A stretch of 64,000 nt of DNA from Sclerurus mexicanus. Its lineage: Eukaryota; Chordata; Aves; Passeriformes; Furnariidae. Location of the stretch: NCBI GenBank assembly GCA_013396755.1, contig VWZF01001683.1, forward strand, positions 289,644-353,643, given 5' to 3'. Position 1 is the first letter of the stretch. Each line of letters opens with the position of its first letter. Positions 1 through 12,700 of the stretch are shown piece after piece. Position numbers and translations under genes: made by a program. Below the pieces are notes generated by a model. The model saw nothing but the letters and a program-made list of their open reading frames with translations, was not told the DNA's origin and did no database searches.

Positions 1-489
1 CAGTTTCTTCATGGCAGTGAAAGCTCTTTAACATGATAATGATTCCTGCTCTTGAGGTTTACTAGACAAAGTTGGTGTTTTTTTTCATCCTGCACTACAA
101 AGGACTGATTAACTTGAAATAAAAAGCATGGAGATTTAATCCACTGAAAGTAACTACATGAATGTTCTTAATCTGTTCATTCTATCCAGTAATTTTATGA
201 GCTGTTCTTTGTACAGCAGTGCATCTTGAAGGAACTGTAAGCCATTTTTACACTTCATTTACGTAACACAGGAGATGTGATTTGAGGATATAACAATTCA
301 GGGAATCTCTCTGTACTCAAGCAGAATTCTAATTGAGGGTATGAAGTTGCTGCATCATTAAATGTCTTAGAGTACATGGTATCAAGACAATGCCATGGGT
401 CTCCTAGACCAGCAATAATAAAATCTTGATAGCTCCCATTTGAATGGCATCATTTTAGGATAACAGACTGCTGAAGACTAGAGAAAACC
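1..489. other. Unique non-coding sequence, nothing recognised
   Basis: AT-rich sequence with no open frame of note, no recognisable repeat and no RNA gene. It runs directly into the CR1 3' end that follows. Confidence 0.5.
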
Positions 490-725
490 TTAGATATTAG
501 GAAAAAATTCTTAACTGTTGAGGGTGGTGAGGCAATGGAACAGGACCAGGGAAGCTGTGGATGTTCCATCCCTGGAGAGGTTCAAGGCCAGAATGGATGA
601 AGCTATAAGCAACATGGTCTAGTGAAAGCTGTGCCTACCCCTGACAGGGGTGTTGGAACTAGATAATATTTAAGGTCACTTCCAACCTAAACCATTCTAT
701 GATTCTACAATTCTATGATTCTGTG
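490..725 (+). mobile_element. CR1 LINE, 3'-end fragment
   Basis: This is a 5'-truncated non-LTR retrotransposon copy in plus orientation. It opens with the block 'ttagatattaggaaaaaatt', which in CR1 codes the last residues of ORF2, then has 'tccctggagaggttcaagg' and the 3' UTR phrase 'ggggtgttggaactagataa'. It closes with 'cattctatgattctacaatt' and one more octamer, the ATTCTATG-like direct repeats that mark a CR1 3' terminus. There is a small deletion where most copies read 'aggctgcccaggg' (here 'aggaccaggg'). No frame survives. The intact 3' end with a missing 5' part is what truncated LINE insertion leaves. Confidence 0.93.
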
Positions 726-727
726 AA

Positions 728-1587
728 TGACCTCCCACTCAAATGAGATAATGACTTGGTTTGGTAAAGAGAACAAACAAGGTACATACTAAGGATGTGA
801 GTAAGTCAGAAGTACTTGCACAGTACTAAATGAGCAGAAATTTAGCATGTATTTAAAAAAACCCTGAAGTTGTGAAATAGTTTGCTTTAATTTAAGAAGT
901 CATAATTTTACTGGAGATTAGTCCACACTGTGCACTGATGTCAGGTTGACTAGCTGCCAGTGTCAGTGATGTGCAACCTGAGAATCAAATGCACATTTAT
1001 AATTTACTTTGTTGGTAAAAGTACACTTCTATAAATATTTTTTGTGTGGTAGGTTATAAAACAGAGACGTAAGTTAATAGCTTGAAGAAAATTTCTGGTA
1101 GGTCAAAAATTTGAGATGTCCATGATATACCTACCTAAAACACAGTGCCAGGTGTGCAGCATCAGAATACCAGCTTGCCAACTACAGCCAAGTAGCAGGC
1201 CAGCATAACATTTATTATCTGTAGTCATTATGCTTTTGGCAAAGTATAGCTTGCTTACAATAGCTAAACACTTTAGGCAAGCAGGACTGAAACACACCAT
1301 CATAGAAATGTAGAAGTGTTTCAGCTTTTCTAAAGCAGCTTTTAGAACAAAGCAGGTTTTCCAAATACCGCTTTTTATCACTTCAAAACTGCAAAGGCAC
1401 ACAGACTAAAGTCTTAACACCTTGATACTTGGCAGAGATATGGAATTCTTATAGGTATTCTTGTAGGAGTTACAGTTTGCAATCACAATGGCTAAAAGGA
1501 AACAAAAATAACTTTTTCTTTCCATATTTTCTTATGGTTTTTTTTTGTTTGTTTTCGTTTGGTTTGGTTTTTTTAGATAGAAAGACC
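728..1587. other. Unique sequence with a T/G-rich tract at its end
   Basis: No gene is visible. A minus-strand open frame of 99 codons (1103-1402) is Cys- and Leu-rich, resembles no family I know and is probably chance. A TTTG/TTTGG-type low-complexity tract at about 1537-1574 lies next to the 3' end of the following minus-strand CR1. CR1 does not normally end in poly(A), so I read the tract as independent low-complexity DNA. Confidence 0.5.
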
Positions 1588-2750
1588 GAAACATAGGATT
1601 AATTAATTTGCAAGGGATCTCTGAAAGTCATCTAGTCCAAATTCCTGCTCATGACTTGGTTAGCGTCAAAGTTAGTTGGGTTGCATAGAGTGGTCTTCAG
1701 GTGAGTTTTGGAAATCTCCAGCGGTGGGGATTCCACAGCTTCTCTGAACACTTACTCCACTGTCAAACCACTGACAAATGGGCATGACCCATTTTTCTCA
1801 TAACTCATCATAATTTCCACTGGTGCAACCTGCAACTGTTCTCCTTCCACAGTGATAAACAATCCGTTCCTGTCTGTAATCTGCATTTGGGAATGGAAGA
1901 GTGGAGTTATAGTCCCCATCCCCACCTCTTCCTCCCTTCAGGCTAAACTAGCACAACTTCTTCAGCCTTTTCCGTGTATTCTGTGCTGAAGTTGCCTAAC
2001 AGTTTTAGTGATTCTCCTTTTGAACTGAGAGCCCCAAAATGGGAACCGGTACTCAAGATGTAGTTTCATCAGCCCTTTGTTGAAAAGAATAATCATGTTC
2101 CTCGACCTACAGACTGCACTCTTGCTAATATAGACCATTATTAGACGGGGTTAGTAATACAGTGTTAGTTTTCATTATCACAAAGTCACACTACTAAACC
2201 ATGCTCAGTTTTGTCCACCAGGACTCTCAGTTACTTTTTTTCAGAACTGCTCCTATCCAATCACTCTACAGACAGTGCTGCTTCATGGGTTATTTTATCT
2301 CAGAAGCAAGTATTTACATTTATTTTTGTTGAACTGCAATGAGATTTGTCAACACATTCTTCTAATTTATTGAGGTCCTCCTGTACAGCAGACCTTTCTT
2401 TCATCATTCAACTATTCAACAATCATTCGACTATTCTCCCCAATGTAGAGGCCTCTGTAGACTTGCTGAGCATCCATGCCATCCAATCACTCCTAATGTT
2501 GTTGATTGGGTTTTTTACCTTAGGATTCATGCCTTTTTCCTCTGTTCTCTAGGATCTACATTTCTAACTTTTGACACAAGTCCTCTTATTGTCAAGTTCA
2601 TATCCCTCCATCCTACCTGACCTTTCCTTTCCCATATATCTTGTCTACAACTACAAAAACCAGTGTTGTCATAAAACCTTCCTTTCGTACTATCCACATG
2701 TATCTCACCTCAATTATTTCTGATCTTTACATTATGATAACATACCATAG
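1588..2750 (-). mobile_element. Old, diverged CR1 LINE copy, about 1.1 kb
   Basis: Read on the minus strand this is a CR1 3' half. From low to high coordinates the antisense landmarks are: 'agtcatctagtccaaattcc' (3' UTR), 'ggggattccacagcttctct' (end of ORF2), 'gtactcaagatgtagtttca', 'ccaccaggactctcag', 'ttgaggtcctcctgtacagc', and a degraded stretch near 2440-2515 where the reverse-transcriptase active-site region should lie. Beyond about 2515 the match is weak; 'cttgtctacaactac' and 'gtgttgtcataaaacctt' suggest it continues to about 2750. There are many indels and no open frame, so this looks much older than the CR1 copies near 24-26 kb. The 5' limit is uncertain by about 200 bases. Confidence 0.85.
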
Positions 2751-2778
2751 ATTTTAAGTGGGTATATCCCTGAAAACT

Positions 2779-2826
2779 GGGAGGAGGGAGGGAGGGAGGC
2801 AGGGAGGCAGGGAGGGAGGCTGGTGG
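2779..2826 (+). repeat. GGGA/GGCA purine tract with G-quadruplex potential
   Basis: The tract has seven GGG runs (2779, 2786, 2790, 2794, 2802, 2810 and 2814) separated by 1 to 5 bases, so it meets the usual four-run G4 rule several times over on the plus strand. The unit is GGGA, with GGCA variants near the right end. It is the only such G-rich cluster I saw in an otherwise AT-rich window. Confidence 0.9.
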
Positions 2827-4310
2827 CTTGATTCAAACATGCAGGAGCAAAGACAGCACCCTATGGAGACACAAGTACCTTTTCAAATAGAATATACTCT
2901 CACAGACCTTGAGAAAAAGTGATAATTAATTGACAGAACTTTAAATTGATTATCTTTCATGAAATTAATTATGGTAAAACCTCATATAGATTATCCAAAC
3001 GTGTTTTATATCAGGTGCAATACTGCCAGGACCAAGTCATATTCCAGCTAAGAGGAGAAGCAAAAATAAATACTCTGAGCACTATTTATAGAAAATAGGC
3101 TTTCCTTCTCCAGTTATAGAAAGATGTCCGCTTTCAGTAGTTTATGAAGCTTCTGGTTTCAAATTATACATTTGCTTGAAGCTAGAGCCATCACTGAAAC
3201 TTTAATGTAAAAGCTTTCTTCTAAAGCAAGGTTATATGAGACAAGGAGGCTTTATTATAATAGAGTGATTTGACTTTAAAGTAGAACAATTTCACTTCAA
3301 ATTAACTATGCTATCAGAGATGAAAAAAAAATTGCATAAAACTATACTAAGTTGGTTAAAATAAAAAAAAAAAACAAACCACAAACAAAAAAAGTGCCAA
3401 CACAAATCAAAGCACCTCAAACCTGGAACTCCATCTATTACTGTAAAAAGAACAATGGTGATTATTTTTCTTCTTTTTAAAGTTAAGTTTCAAGTAAGAG
3501 ACTACATTCATGCAAAATTAATTTTTCCCCATCAAAAATCAGAGATTCAAAAGTTAAACTTGAACTTCTGAAGTCTCATCTCTTGTGCATATGAATATTT
3601 TATGTACCTTTTAATTACATAATGATATACTACCCTTTGACTCAGGTCTCTCTTTATTGAGGGAATGTTATTTTTAAACCGATTCAATATTTTGAGCTGT
3701 CTCAGGACTATATTTCCTAGAGAAGAAAGCCTTTTCCCTAGAAATAATAACATAATAGAACAAAAACTCCGAAAGGAACTCCAAGAAGAGCTAATATTTA
3801 GTACAATGGCAGATATGCCTGTGCAGGAGAAAGCCTGCTGACATTTTTTCTCACAAACATATGGATTTTCAAAGATATTTATTGACAAAATGCCATATAT
3901 GAGATTGAGCTACACTTCATAGGTAATTTGTAAGGAGATTCCAAATGAAACAGTGTTAGAAAAAGTGCTAAATTTTGAAGAGCAGAAATATGGGTAGAAG
4001 ATATTCTTAGCTCTTCTTGCTACAGGCTGATTGATTTGCACTAATTGCATCACTTTGTTTTCATTCATTATAACTTTCATAAAATCTAGATTTATTTTAT
4101 AGAAACTGATCTTCATGAGTTTATATCATATATTCACTCTTGATAGAAAGAAAGACGCTTCTAAGCACATAAATTCTACAAAAAGACAGCTTACCTTTTG
4201 GGTGATTCTTCAAATGGATAGGTTTCAACATAAAAACTATTTAATCTATTCCTATATTCAAATTTTGATTGATATTGCAAACTCCATTTCATTTGTGATA
4301 TTCTAAGGTA
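2827..4310. other. Unique AT-rich sequence with A-rich tract 3357-3394
   Basis: No gene is recognised. The A-rich run at 3357-3394 is interrupted by CAAA units. A minus-strand frame of 113 codons (3547-3888) and one of 68 codons (3910-4116) are low-complexity in composition, match no family I recognise and lack any splice or promoter context I can support. Confidence 0.5.
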
Positions 4311-4333
4311 ATGGCAGTTTCTGAAACTGCCAT
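4311..4333. repeat. Perfect 11-bp-arm palindrome, 1-base centre
   Basis: The arm ATGGCAGTTTC is followed by T and then by its exact reverse complement GAAACTGCCAT. The one-base centre makes this a DNA palindrome rather than a stem-loop RNA precursor. Eight bases downstream lies TGACGTGGACGTGG (4341-4354), a tandem of ACGTG cores of the kind bound by bZIP and bHLH-PAS factors. Any regulatory role is inference. Confidence 0.9.
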
Positions 4334-5810
4334 CAAATACTGACGTGGACGTGGTAAACATGGGACATGAACTTCACCCATTTTTTTAACTCAGTGTATT
4401 CAAAATCTTTTTCCGCTAAATTTGCAAATACTCAGACTGAGGGGTGTGTACATGCTGTGTAAACCTGCCTGTGAATTTTAGATACTATTATTTCTCAACT
4501 GAAATAGAAGAGTGATCTTACAAAGAATGTCAAAGGGATAGTATAAGAGACTGTAATTTGTCTTTCCCTCAAGAATTAACAGTAAATGTCATCCTTGCCT
4601 TGGAATTACGAGCAAAATACAAAAATGTCCTTACTTAACAAGGCAATTGCTATAATTGAAAGTTATATGGAGAATATATGTTTTGTTCAGCAACCACTGA
4701 GAGCCAAAGCATTCAATAGAAGTAATTTTCATTCAGTATCTGGGCCTTAATTCTTAGAAATCTGCACTTGGACAATCTCTGCACAAAGACACCACAGGTT
4801 CTAATCAGCTCATACAGGAATCCCCTTCAGTTACACTTTCTCACAAAATGGTTCTTTACATCCAAAACAAAACCTGCATAATCCTCAGAGGTCATAGAAA
4901 CATAAAACAAAGCCAAAAGCTCAACTTCATGGGACTCCTTTTCTCTCTTAGGGGCTAATTAGCTATTTTATTTTAATCCCAAAGTAGGAAGGTTGCTAAT
5001 CCTTGACTTCAAAGATCCCCAATTCTAAAACGCAATTAAAGGGAGAAACTCATTCTTCCAAACTGGGAAGAGTTGACTTAACATTTCTGTTTCCTTTTTT
5101 AATCTGCTTCCAAAAGACCCTTGATTTGCAGGAATCCCTCCCACCCATGCAGCTCTTCGAACAGTGCTTAGGGACATAGGCTACCTGAGGCTTAGCTTTT
5201 AGGTTTTATCTTTTCTGGCTATCTTGAACCTAGCTTTCAGGTACTGGTGCAAAACAACCACCCAAAGTGGAAATACAGCAATGCCATGAAGGATACGGCA
5301 CTGTCAATGGTAGAAGGAGAACCTACAAGCAGATATAGTCTGGACTGTCATTCTTAAAAGTGCCCTACACAAATATTTCATAGATATAAAGGATATAGAA
5401 GGATAAACACCTATATCCGTAATTTAACTTCATCATGATACAATCCTTTGACTTCCAATTGAAAATAAAACCTTATTTAAATTGCAGATCATTTTCCCCA
5501 AATATATTTTAAGTGAATTTCAACAGTGCATAGAAGCACAGCACCTTTTTGTATGGATTCTTTATTGTAGATTCCATTATATTTTGCGAAGTAAAAAGTA
5601 AATCAGTGTTAGATTTTTTAAATTACAACAAATTATAGCAAGTCGGCTTTCTAGTTACCATGGTTACAGGTCCCAACAGACCATTCTTTCAGAATTTTCT
5701 CCTCCACCCAAGATAGAAACAGTCTTTTAAAAATGTTATGTAGACTACAGAAAAAGACGATTTATAGTATATTTATGCTGATGTGCACATTGACAGAGCT
5801 TTTGTTAATG

Positions 5811-5830
5811 CACTGAGCTGACAGTTATGT
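5811..5830 (+). repeat. Exact 20-base direct repeat, copy 1
   Basis: The sequence CACTGAGCTGACAGTTATGT occurs here and again, unchanged and in the same orientation, at 7627-7646. The flanks differ on both sides. A 20-base exact match of mixed composition is not expected by chance in 64 kb. It may be a fragment of an unrecognised dispersed repeat or a duplicated short regulatory word. Confidence 0.85.
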
Positions 5831-7626
5831 AACAAATGCATCCTTGTACTGAGAATGACAGCTGCTGGAAATTACAGGTCTTAATTCTAAATAAACTCTG
5901 AACACTAAAAATAAACTCCACAGCATTTTTACTCAACAAATATTAAAAATATTTACTGCAACTATTGACTAACCTATGAATAAGAATACCTACTATATAG
6001 CGACCTTTTCTCTATCCATTGTTTTCATTTCTATCAGGTGCCTCTGTTCTGTTTTTCACTAATCTATAATCTTCTGTGATAACTTTCACTATAATTAGTA
6101 AGCACCTTTACTCACAGCTATGTACTAAGCAATTTAACCCGTGTGTTACATGTGACTGTTCTATACGTTTTGCTTATCTTCTGGAGCTCTCATACAGGCT
6201 CAAAGGTAAAGAATTTAGTCAAATTTGCAAACAAAAAATCAGAATTAATTTAAAGGGAAGGTTGTTCATATGTATATCTTTTCAAGATAATCATATGGAA
6301 TAATGCTACAAATGGATTTGCAAACAATCACTTTCAATAGGTGTGAAGCTTCACCTACAATACCCAGCTACACTCACTAAGTTGCCAGTTCCCCCAAATT
6401 TTCCTTTCAGTTGTAACCATCAGACATACACTGAGGGGACACAATCCTCATATTTCTGGAAACAATGGTTTGGACTGACTGCAATAATAAATATTAATGC
6501 CTAGGCCAAAACTGATATTTGCTGGCCTTTTTCAGAAAAATTATGTAAGTCCACTGCTAATATTTTTGGCTGCAACTTTAAGAATGTCAAAGAAACTGGA
6601 CAGGTTTAAGCTACCAATGGCTTTGGCTGCCACATATGAAATCACGTTGGACTCCCTAGTATGTTATTCTGGAAACTGTTTAAGGAAATAAGAACCAAAC
6701 ACTTGTGCAATATTTACCTAAAATGCATTAATAAGGAGGAACATGCAAAAAAGTCTATGTGACATTTACAGGATTTACTATGTGTCTTCTATTACACAAA
6801 GACTTTTTCATATATACCAATAACTAAGAAAAAAAAAAAAAAGGGCAGAAAAATGTTTCCATGCATTGAATTATCCTCTATTGTGTTTTCCTTCATATCA
6901 AAATTGTTTTCTTTTTGCCCTCAGAGTCCTATGAATAAAACTGTTTATAATGTTTTACAGCTACTATAAATTCCAGATAAATCTCTATAAACAAATCCTT
7001 TTACTACTAATAGATTATACTAATGTAATCTTAACCTGCTAATATGTTTATTTTGTTTCTAGTACAGGACATAATATAAAACATTGGCAAAGTTAGAAAA
7101 GCAGTTAAATATTCAGGTAAATATTAATTCAGCAATTCATCAAGGTATTAGACCACCTGCTCAGGGCTAAAGAATTTCTTACCACTAACAAAAATGGGAG
7201 AGAGTGTGGGCAGCACCTACTTGCAGTAATCTCGTTCAGGTAGATGCATTTCCAGGGACAGAAGTCATAATTCCATGCTCATTTAACAAACCAGGTCTGC
7301 CTATCTAAATTGTTGTTTAAGTACTTTAAATTCATCTAGGTCAACACTAATATAGTACACTTTCTAATTCAGGGGGAATGTGTTTTCCACCCTCCTCCTT
7401 TGACTGTGGGGAGCCAGGCATGGAGAAGTCAAGAGCCAGAAGACCTGAAGTAGCATAAAGAAATATAATTTTAGCAGGGTGTTTGGCATTGAACTCACTC
7501 CTGGATGCTGCTGCAGTACTATTTCTTTGTCTAAAGCAGTCCTAAGTGGAGAATTTTCCTTTTCATGGGACTGACCAGGAACCCGGTTGTGTTTGTGCTA
7601 AGTTCCTTGGTCATAAGGAGAGACTC

Positions 7627-7646
7627 CACTGAGCTGACAGTTATGT
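7627..7646 (+). repeat. Exact 20-base direct repeat, copy 2
   Basis: This is the second occurrence of the 20-mer seen at 5811-5830, about 1.8 kb downstream in direct orientation. Similarity does not extend past the 20 bases on either side. Confidence 0.85.
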
Positions 7647-9726
7647 GCTTCTAACTCCCTGTAGCATACCATAAAGGGAGAAGCACAGGTTCATTCAGGA
7701 TAGAGATTAGGACATAAGATGATGAGTTCAATCTTTCTTGAAATGAATAGTGCCAAGAGCCCAGGTTGCCATTCCTCACATGTGGGGCTTCTCTCTGCCA
7801 GTTAGTGAAGGAGGTCAGAAGTAGCAGTAGTAAGGTAATAAGTGAGGGAACAACCCACATCCCATTAGGTGCACATTCACAACAGAAGGTTATGCAAAAC
7901 AAAACTCAAGGAGACATGAACCAAACACTGACTACTGCCTCCCTATACTTGCAGTGGTGAGCTAGGCATCTGACTTAAAAAGGACTGGATTGCGTCTTCT
8001 TGTGGGCTGAACTGAATGAATTGCATGTCTTCAGGAGTGAGAGCATTTTTCATTCAACTCATAGGGCTCTTACACGGTTAAATTTCTCCCTTCTTTTGTC
8101 TGTGTCTCAGGAGTTAATATTTATATGGCATGTAACCTGCACCTGCAACATTTCTGTGCTTACCATTTTATACCTTAGCTACCTAGAAATCTGATGACAA
8201 TTATAAACTTTACTCAAAGATAAAAATGGAGTGATCATGCTTCCACTATAAATTGCTGGAGAATTTTGTTCACTGATTAACATTAATGCCTATGGCCATC
8301 CTGTCATGTTTGTTCTGAGAAGTACAAGTATTTTAAGAGGTAATGAATACAACTGGCCTAAGCCAAAATTCTCCAAGGATCTATCTAAAGCAAATGGATG
8401 TTCTGAAACTGATTCCCTCTTTTGGTTCCTTAATTGTAGAAACTGGGGGTCTGAATAAACTACATAATGACTCCTTTATGGCTGATAAACACAAATTTTC
8501 TGTCTTTTGAAATCTCTGGCTTATACTCATGTTGATTCCACCCTGACTGGAAGTCAAATCACAGGAAGGACACATACATAGATCTTTTGGCTGCAGACAC
8601 AAAGCTGTACAAAGCCAGGGCAGGGTAAAACAGAGGAATAACTCAGGAGTAAATACCAATACAAGAATCATTGAAATCCATTGTAAATTATAAAGGATTG
8701 TGATATTCAATTGTGACAGCAAAGTGAGAGAATTCATAGGAAGAGTGTATGCCTCTACTTTATACTGTAGGCTCAGTTAGTGACTAATTTTCTCCCTACT
8801 GCTACACAAATAAAAATAACAAGCATCTTGGACCTAAGCACATTTATCCTTTTCTTATTAAGATCAAAATATTACACATTTACCCAAGACATTTTTTAAG
8901 TGTTAATTGAAAACTGTGCATAAATTCACCTGAATAAAACCCAGCAGGCTGGAAAGGGCTGCCTGCCAGTACATCCCAGTTGTCAGTGGAGATTTTCCCT
9001 AACATGAGCAGAGCTTTATATGGTTTAACTGCTATGTAAGCAGCTGTGAGTTTCTGACTGGGTGGCCAAGGCACTATATTGTCAATAACTGAATTATAAT
9101 TCTGGGCTAAAAGGACTGGGGTTTTCCCTCATGAAGAAAACCCAAAACAAAAAGTTTCTATATTTCATTGCTTGAGACATCCATACTTTTCACAAAAAAC
9201 CCCAAGAGTTATTCTAGAAATTATCATTACAATCTGCATCTTCATGGGATTAAAATATTATAATTTCTAATACTTTGTAACATTCAAAACAGAATAATTA
9301 TTTATCATTCCCACAAGTAGAAATGTATTGTATTACTTCATTTTCAATTATTAAGCTTTATCAGCTGGTTGAGATAGAAACAGTGAGCAATACAGTTGTA
9401 TGTGCTGAGAGTCGTAATATGAAAAAATGCAGCACTTCCAAACTTCTGCCACCAACAATAGATAGCTGATTTCCTTTAACTTCTATGATTCCTATTAAAA
9501 ATTATTACAATAGCTGACTTCTTAAAATCTAAAGGTTACTTCACAGTACACTTCCAATATCAGTTATCTTAGTGTGACACTTCTGAAAAGCAAAAGATCA
9601 GCAGCTTCAATTATTTACTAAAAACAGGTGTTCACACACAAATGTATTGTTAGACCCAGAAAAGACAATGAGACTGTCCGGGAGAACTGTATTAGATTTG
9701 TCTGATTTTCAACTAAGACTGTTCTA

Positions 9727-9750
9727 ATAAAATAAAATAAAACAAAACAA
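9727..9750 (+). repeat. AAAAT/AAAAC short tandem repeat
   Basis: About five copies of a five-base unit, AAAAT shifting to AAAAC. Low-complexity sequence with no further role visible. Confidence 0.8.
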
Positions 9751-12700
9751 CTATCACAACTGATCACAAGCCACTAATTTTCTAGCAATTCCCTAACTTA
9801 TTTTCACTGTTGCATATAAATATATGCATTTTAAGGGAAACCAGAAGCAAAAGTCATTGCAAGTGTTGGAAGCATTAAATAAGGTGTTGTAGGAATAGCA
9901 GAAAATTGATTACATAGAATAAAACTAATGAACCTTTGCAGCACTGTCTGGTTAATCTCTTTCTTTCTGCTTCACTTTTTCATTGTCCATTCAGTTCAGG
10001 GCTACTAGTAAAAAAATCTATATGTCTAGTAATTTTATAGTGCCAAAACTCTCAATAGAGAATGAAAAAGCGTCTTTGGTACCTAATAGTCTTCTATGAG
10101 CTGCTTTCCTTTTGTTCCAGTGGTATCAAGCCTGCTTTTGTATTCATTTCTTGGTCTAAGCAGCAAAATCATTTGCATCCTAGTTGTACTAGAGATGACT
10201 GCTCTCTCATGACAAGGCTGTTTTCAATGCTGGTTAATTAGTAAGCACACGCTTGCAGAGCTGTCCATCTTGCCCTTTACCACACAAACCTGGCATTAGT
10301 ATGCAGCACATGCTGCAGACTTAATATCAGGACAAGTCTTGCAGTGGTAATCAAGTTCTTACACTTGATTTTTTTTTTTAATGGTAATAATTTATTTCTG
10401 AAGTTCCACCTATCTATCCATTAAGTGATGAAGTGTCAGGGCACAGAGGGGAGCAATCTTTTATGTTGTCTATGCATAATTTAACTCTTAATTCAGAAGG
10501 GGGAAAAACTTATCTAGTATTAAATAAAGCCAATTTTTCTCATGTGCATTAGTGCTTTCTTTACTTCCTCTATGATCTGTACTATTAGGTAAGTGTAATA
10601 GAAACCTAGCAGCTTTTCAATTTATACAGCAAAATTGATGACTGAGAAGTCTGCAGCACCAGCCTTTGCACAAAAAGAACCCTACAATATAAAAAGTGTG
10701 AAAACACTGCAAAGCTATAAAAAATGTAGAGGTCTGAGTGTCTATTCTAAAATGATTCAAAGATACAAGTCACCACACTTGTTCTCACTTTTACATGAAG
10801 TCTGTACAAATCCTGTCTTTGCATATGTTAATCAAAATCCTGGTTTTTGGCCAATAAAAGGTAGCAAAACCACCTGAAACACTACTTTGAAAGATGCTCA
10901 AATATTGTGCTACTGCCGCTGAGAAAGTGAACTTCATAAATTTACTTATAAGATTAATACGATGAAAATTGCAGACTAAATAGTATATAATGGGTTCTAT
11001 ACATATTTGTAAATGTACTGAATACAGATTAGTTTCCGTTGATCTGTTAGAGAAATATTACCACAGTTTATCAAATAAGTTTAATAAGATACTTTGCATA
11101 TAAAGTTAGACATTTAAGAAATAGTTTTCATTTCAAAATGTCTCAATACAGGTTTATGCTAACTTCTTGTCTTTCCCTGTCATCCCTCAAGTTTTGACAC
11201 AGTGGGCCAATTTTAGGTAGAGTTAACAAAGAGGTAAAGGCTCAAAGAGAACTTGACTTTCTGAAAGATGTTATAAATTTTGAAACCAGAAAAAGGGGAG
11301 ATAGACAGTTAATTGTGGACACAGCTACATCCTGAGATACAATATCCGAGAGGAAGGTAGGCAGAATGTAACAGCTACACACCCCATCTGAAGGCATCTG
11401 GGCCAGGCAATCTGGACATATCTAGTTGCAGACTAATGACAAAATGCTTTATCTGCTGTGGTGTCACAGACAGACCCAGGAAGGAACAGATGTTATTGCC
11501 ATGGAAGACAGATCTGAGAGATTAAAGGACAAAAGACGGTAGGAATCCAGACACGCTCATTAGCTCTACAGCTGATAGAACAACTAGTACTATACTTACA
11601 TATATTCACTAGCATGCTTAAGTTATACCGCCGTCCTAGGTGGCTGAATAGAAACCTTTTAATGGCTTGTCATGTAGGTAATGTGTGTACATCTATAGAG
11701 AATCTTCATTAACAAGACACCATGTTTTTGTTGTGTGGCTCCTGGAGAAGAAGGACACGATGTTCTCTCAAACTGAGGGGTATTCCTACAGTACTCATTT
11801 GAAGACCACATGTGGCAATAGACTCAGGGAAGCACAAGGGGCTATGTTGTCCCTTGCAGGATTTACTAAACAACAATACCCATGCTCCTGTTGCCTACAA
11901 CTATACTGACTCCATAGTGCAGGTCTTACTAAAGGAACATTATACAGATGACTGGTAACTGAATTTCATTTCTCTTCAAGGCACAAACATGCAGATCTCC
12001 AGCTCTTAAAACTGCAGAATATACTGAGGACTGGCTTCATTGGAGACTGTCTGTCATGGATAACTCCTGTTTCACATTTAGATGTACTGAGAGTTACAAT
12101 ACAAAGAACTGCTGTGCTCGCAAATGACTGTGACAGACAATAAACAATTAATTTCCTTTAAGCATGTCATGATATGCTTGCCACAAGGCAGCATATCTTT
12201 TCACTACATTCTTCTTGTTCCTAAGAGAGAAAGAATTCTTGCATAATGATAAGTAAATTAATTTTTTTATCTTCAAATTGAAGATATTTAGAATTGCTTT
12301 CTTGGTGACTGTAGACCAATTATGTTTGCTTATGCTTTTATTTGCAAGGCTTTCCTAAACACTAAGATTTTGTTTTACAAAGGACAGCAAAGTAAATTGC
12401 ATTATCAAGTAGACAGAAATTAAAATGCTGTAGCATCTAAATGATCAACAGCAATAGAATCAAAGTATATGTACTATGGATATATTTTACAGTAGAAATC
12501 TAATATGACCTGATAAAAAAGTATTAGTGTGTGTGTATATAATTTTTTTCCAGTATAGTATTTAACAATGTCCTGACATTGTAACAGGTGATATCCTTTC
12601 TTGTTCTTGGTGGGGGATTTTAATTATTCAGAGTAGCTGTACCACATTAGTTTCATGAAAGACCATTTCTGTCTTGCAGAAGAGGTTCTAGATCTTCTGA

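Larger units (their letters stand above)
4355..9726. other. Unique non-coding sequence
   Basis: No gene, RNA or transposon is recognised. Local items are a conserved-element-like block at about 5640-5900 containing GTTACCATGGTTAC (5653-5666), an A14 run at 6829-6842, and an exact 20-base repeat shared by 5811-5830 and 7627-7646. Open frames of 60 to 118 codons, such as the minus-strand frame at 8381-8737, have no recognisable domain and are taken as chance. Confidence 0.5.

Noticed and set aside
12268..12286. Nine-base inverted repeat TATCTTCAA/TTGAAGATA
   Set aside because: Arms of nine bases with a one-base centre are expected about once by chance in a window of this size and composition.
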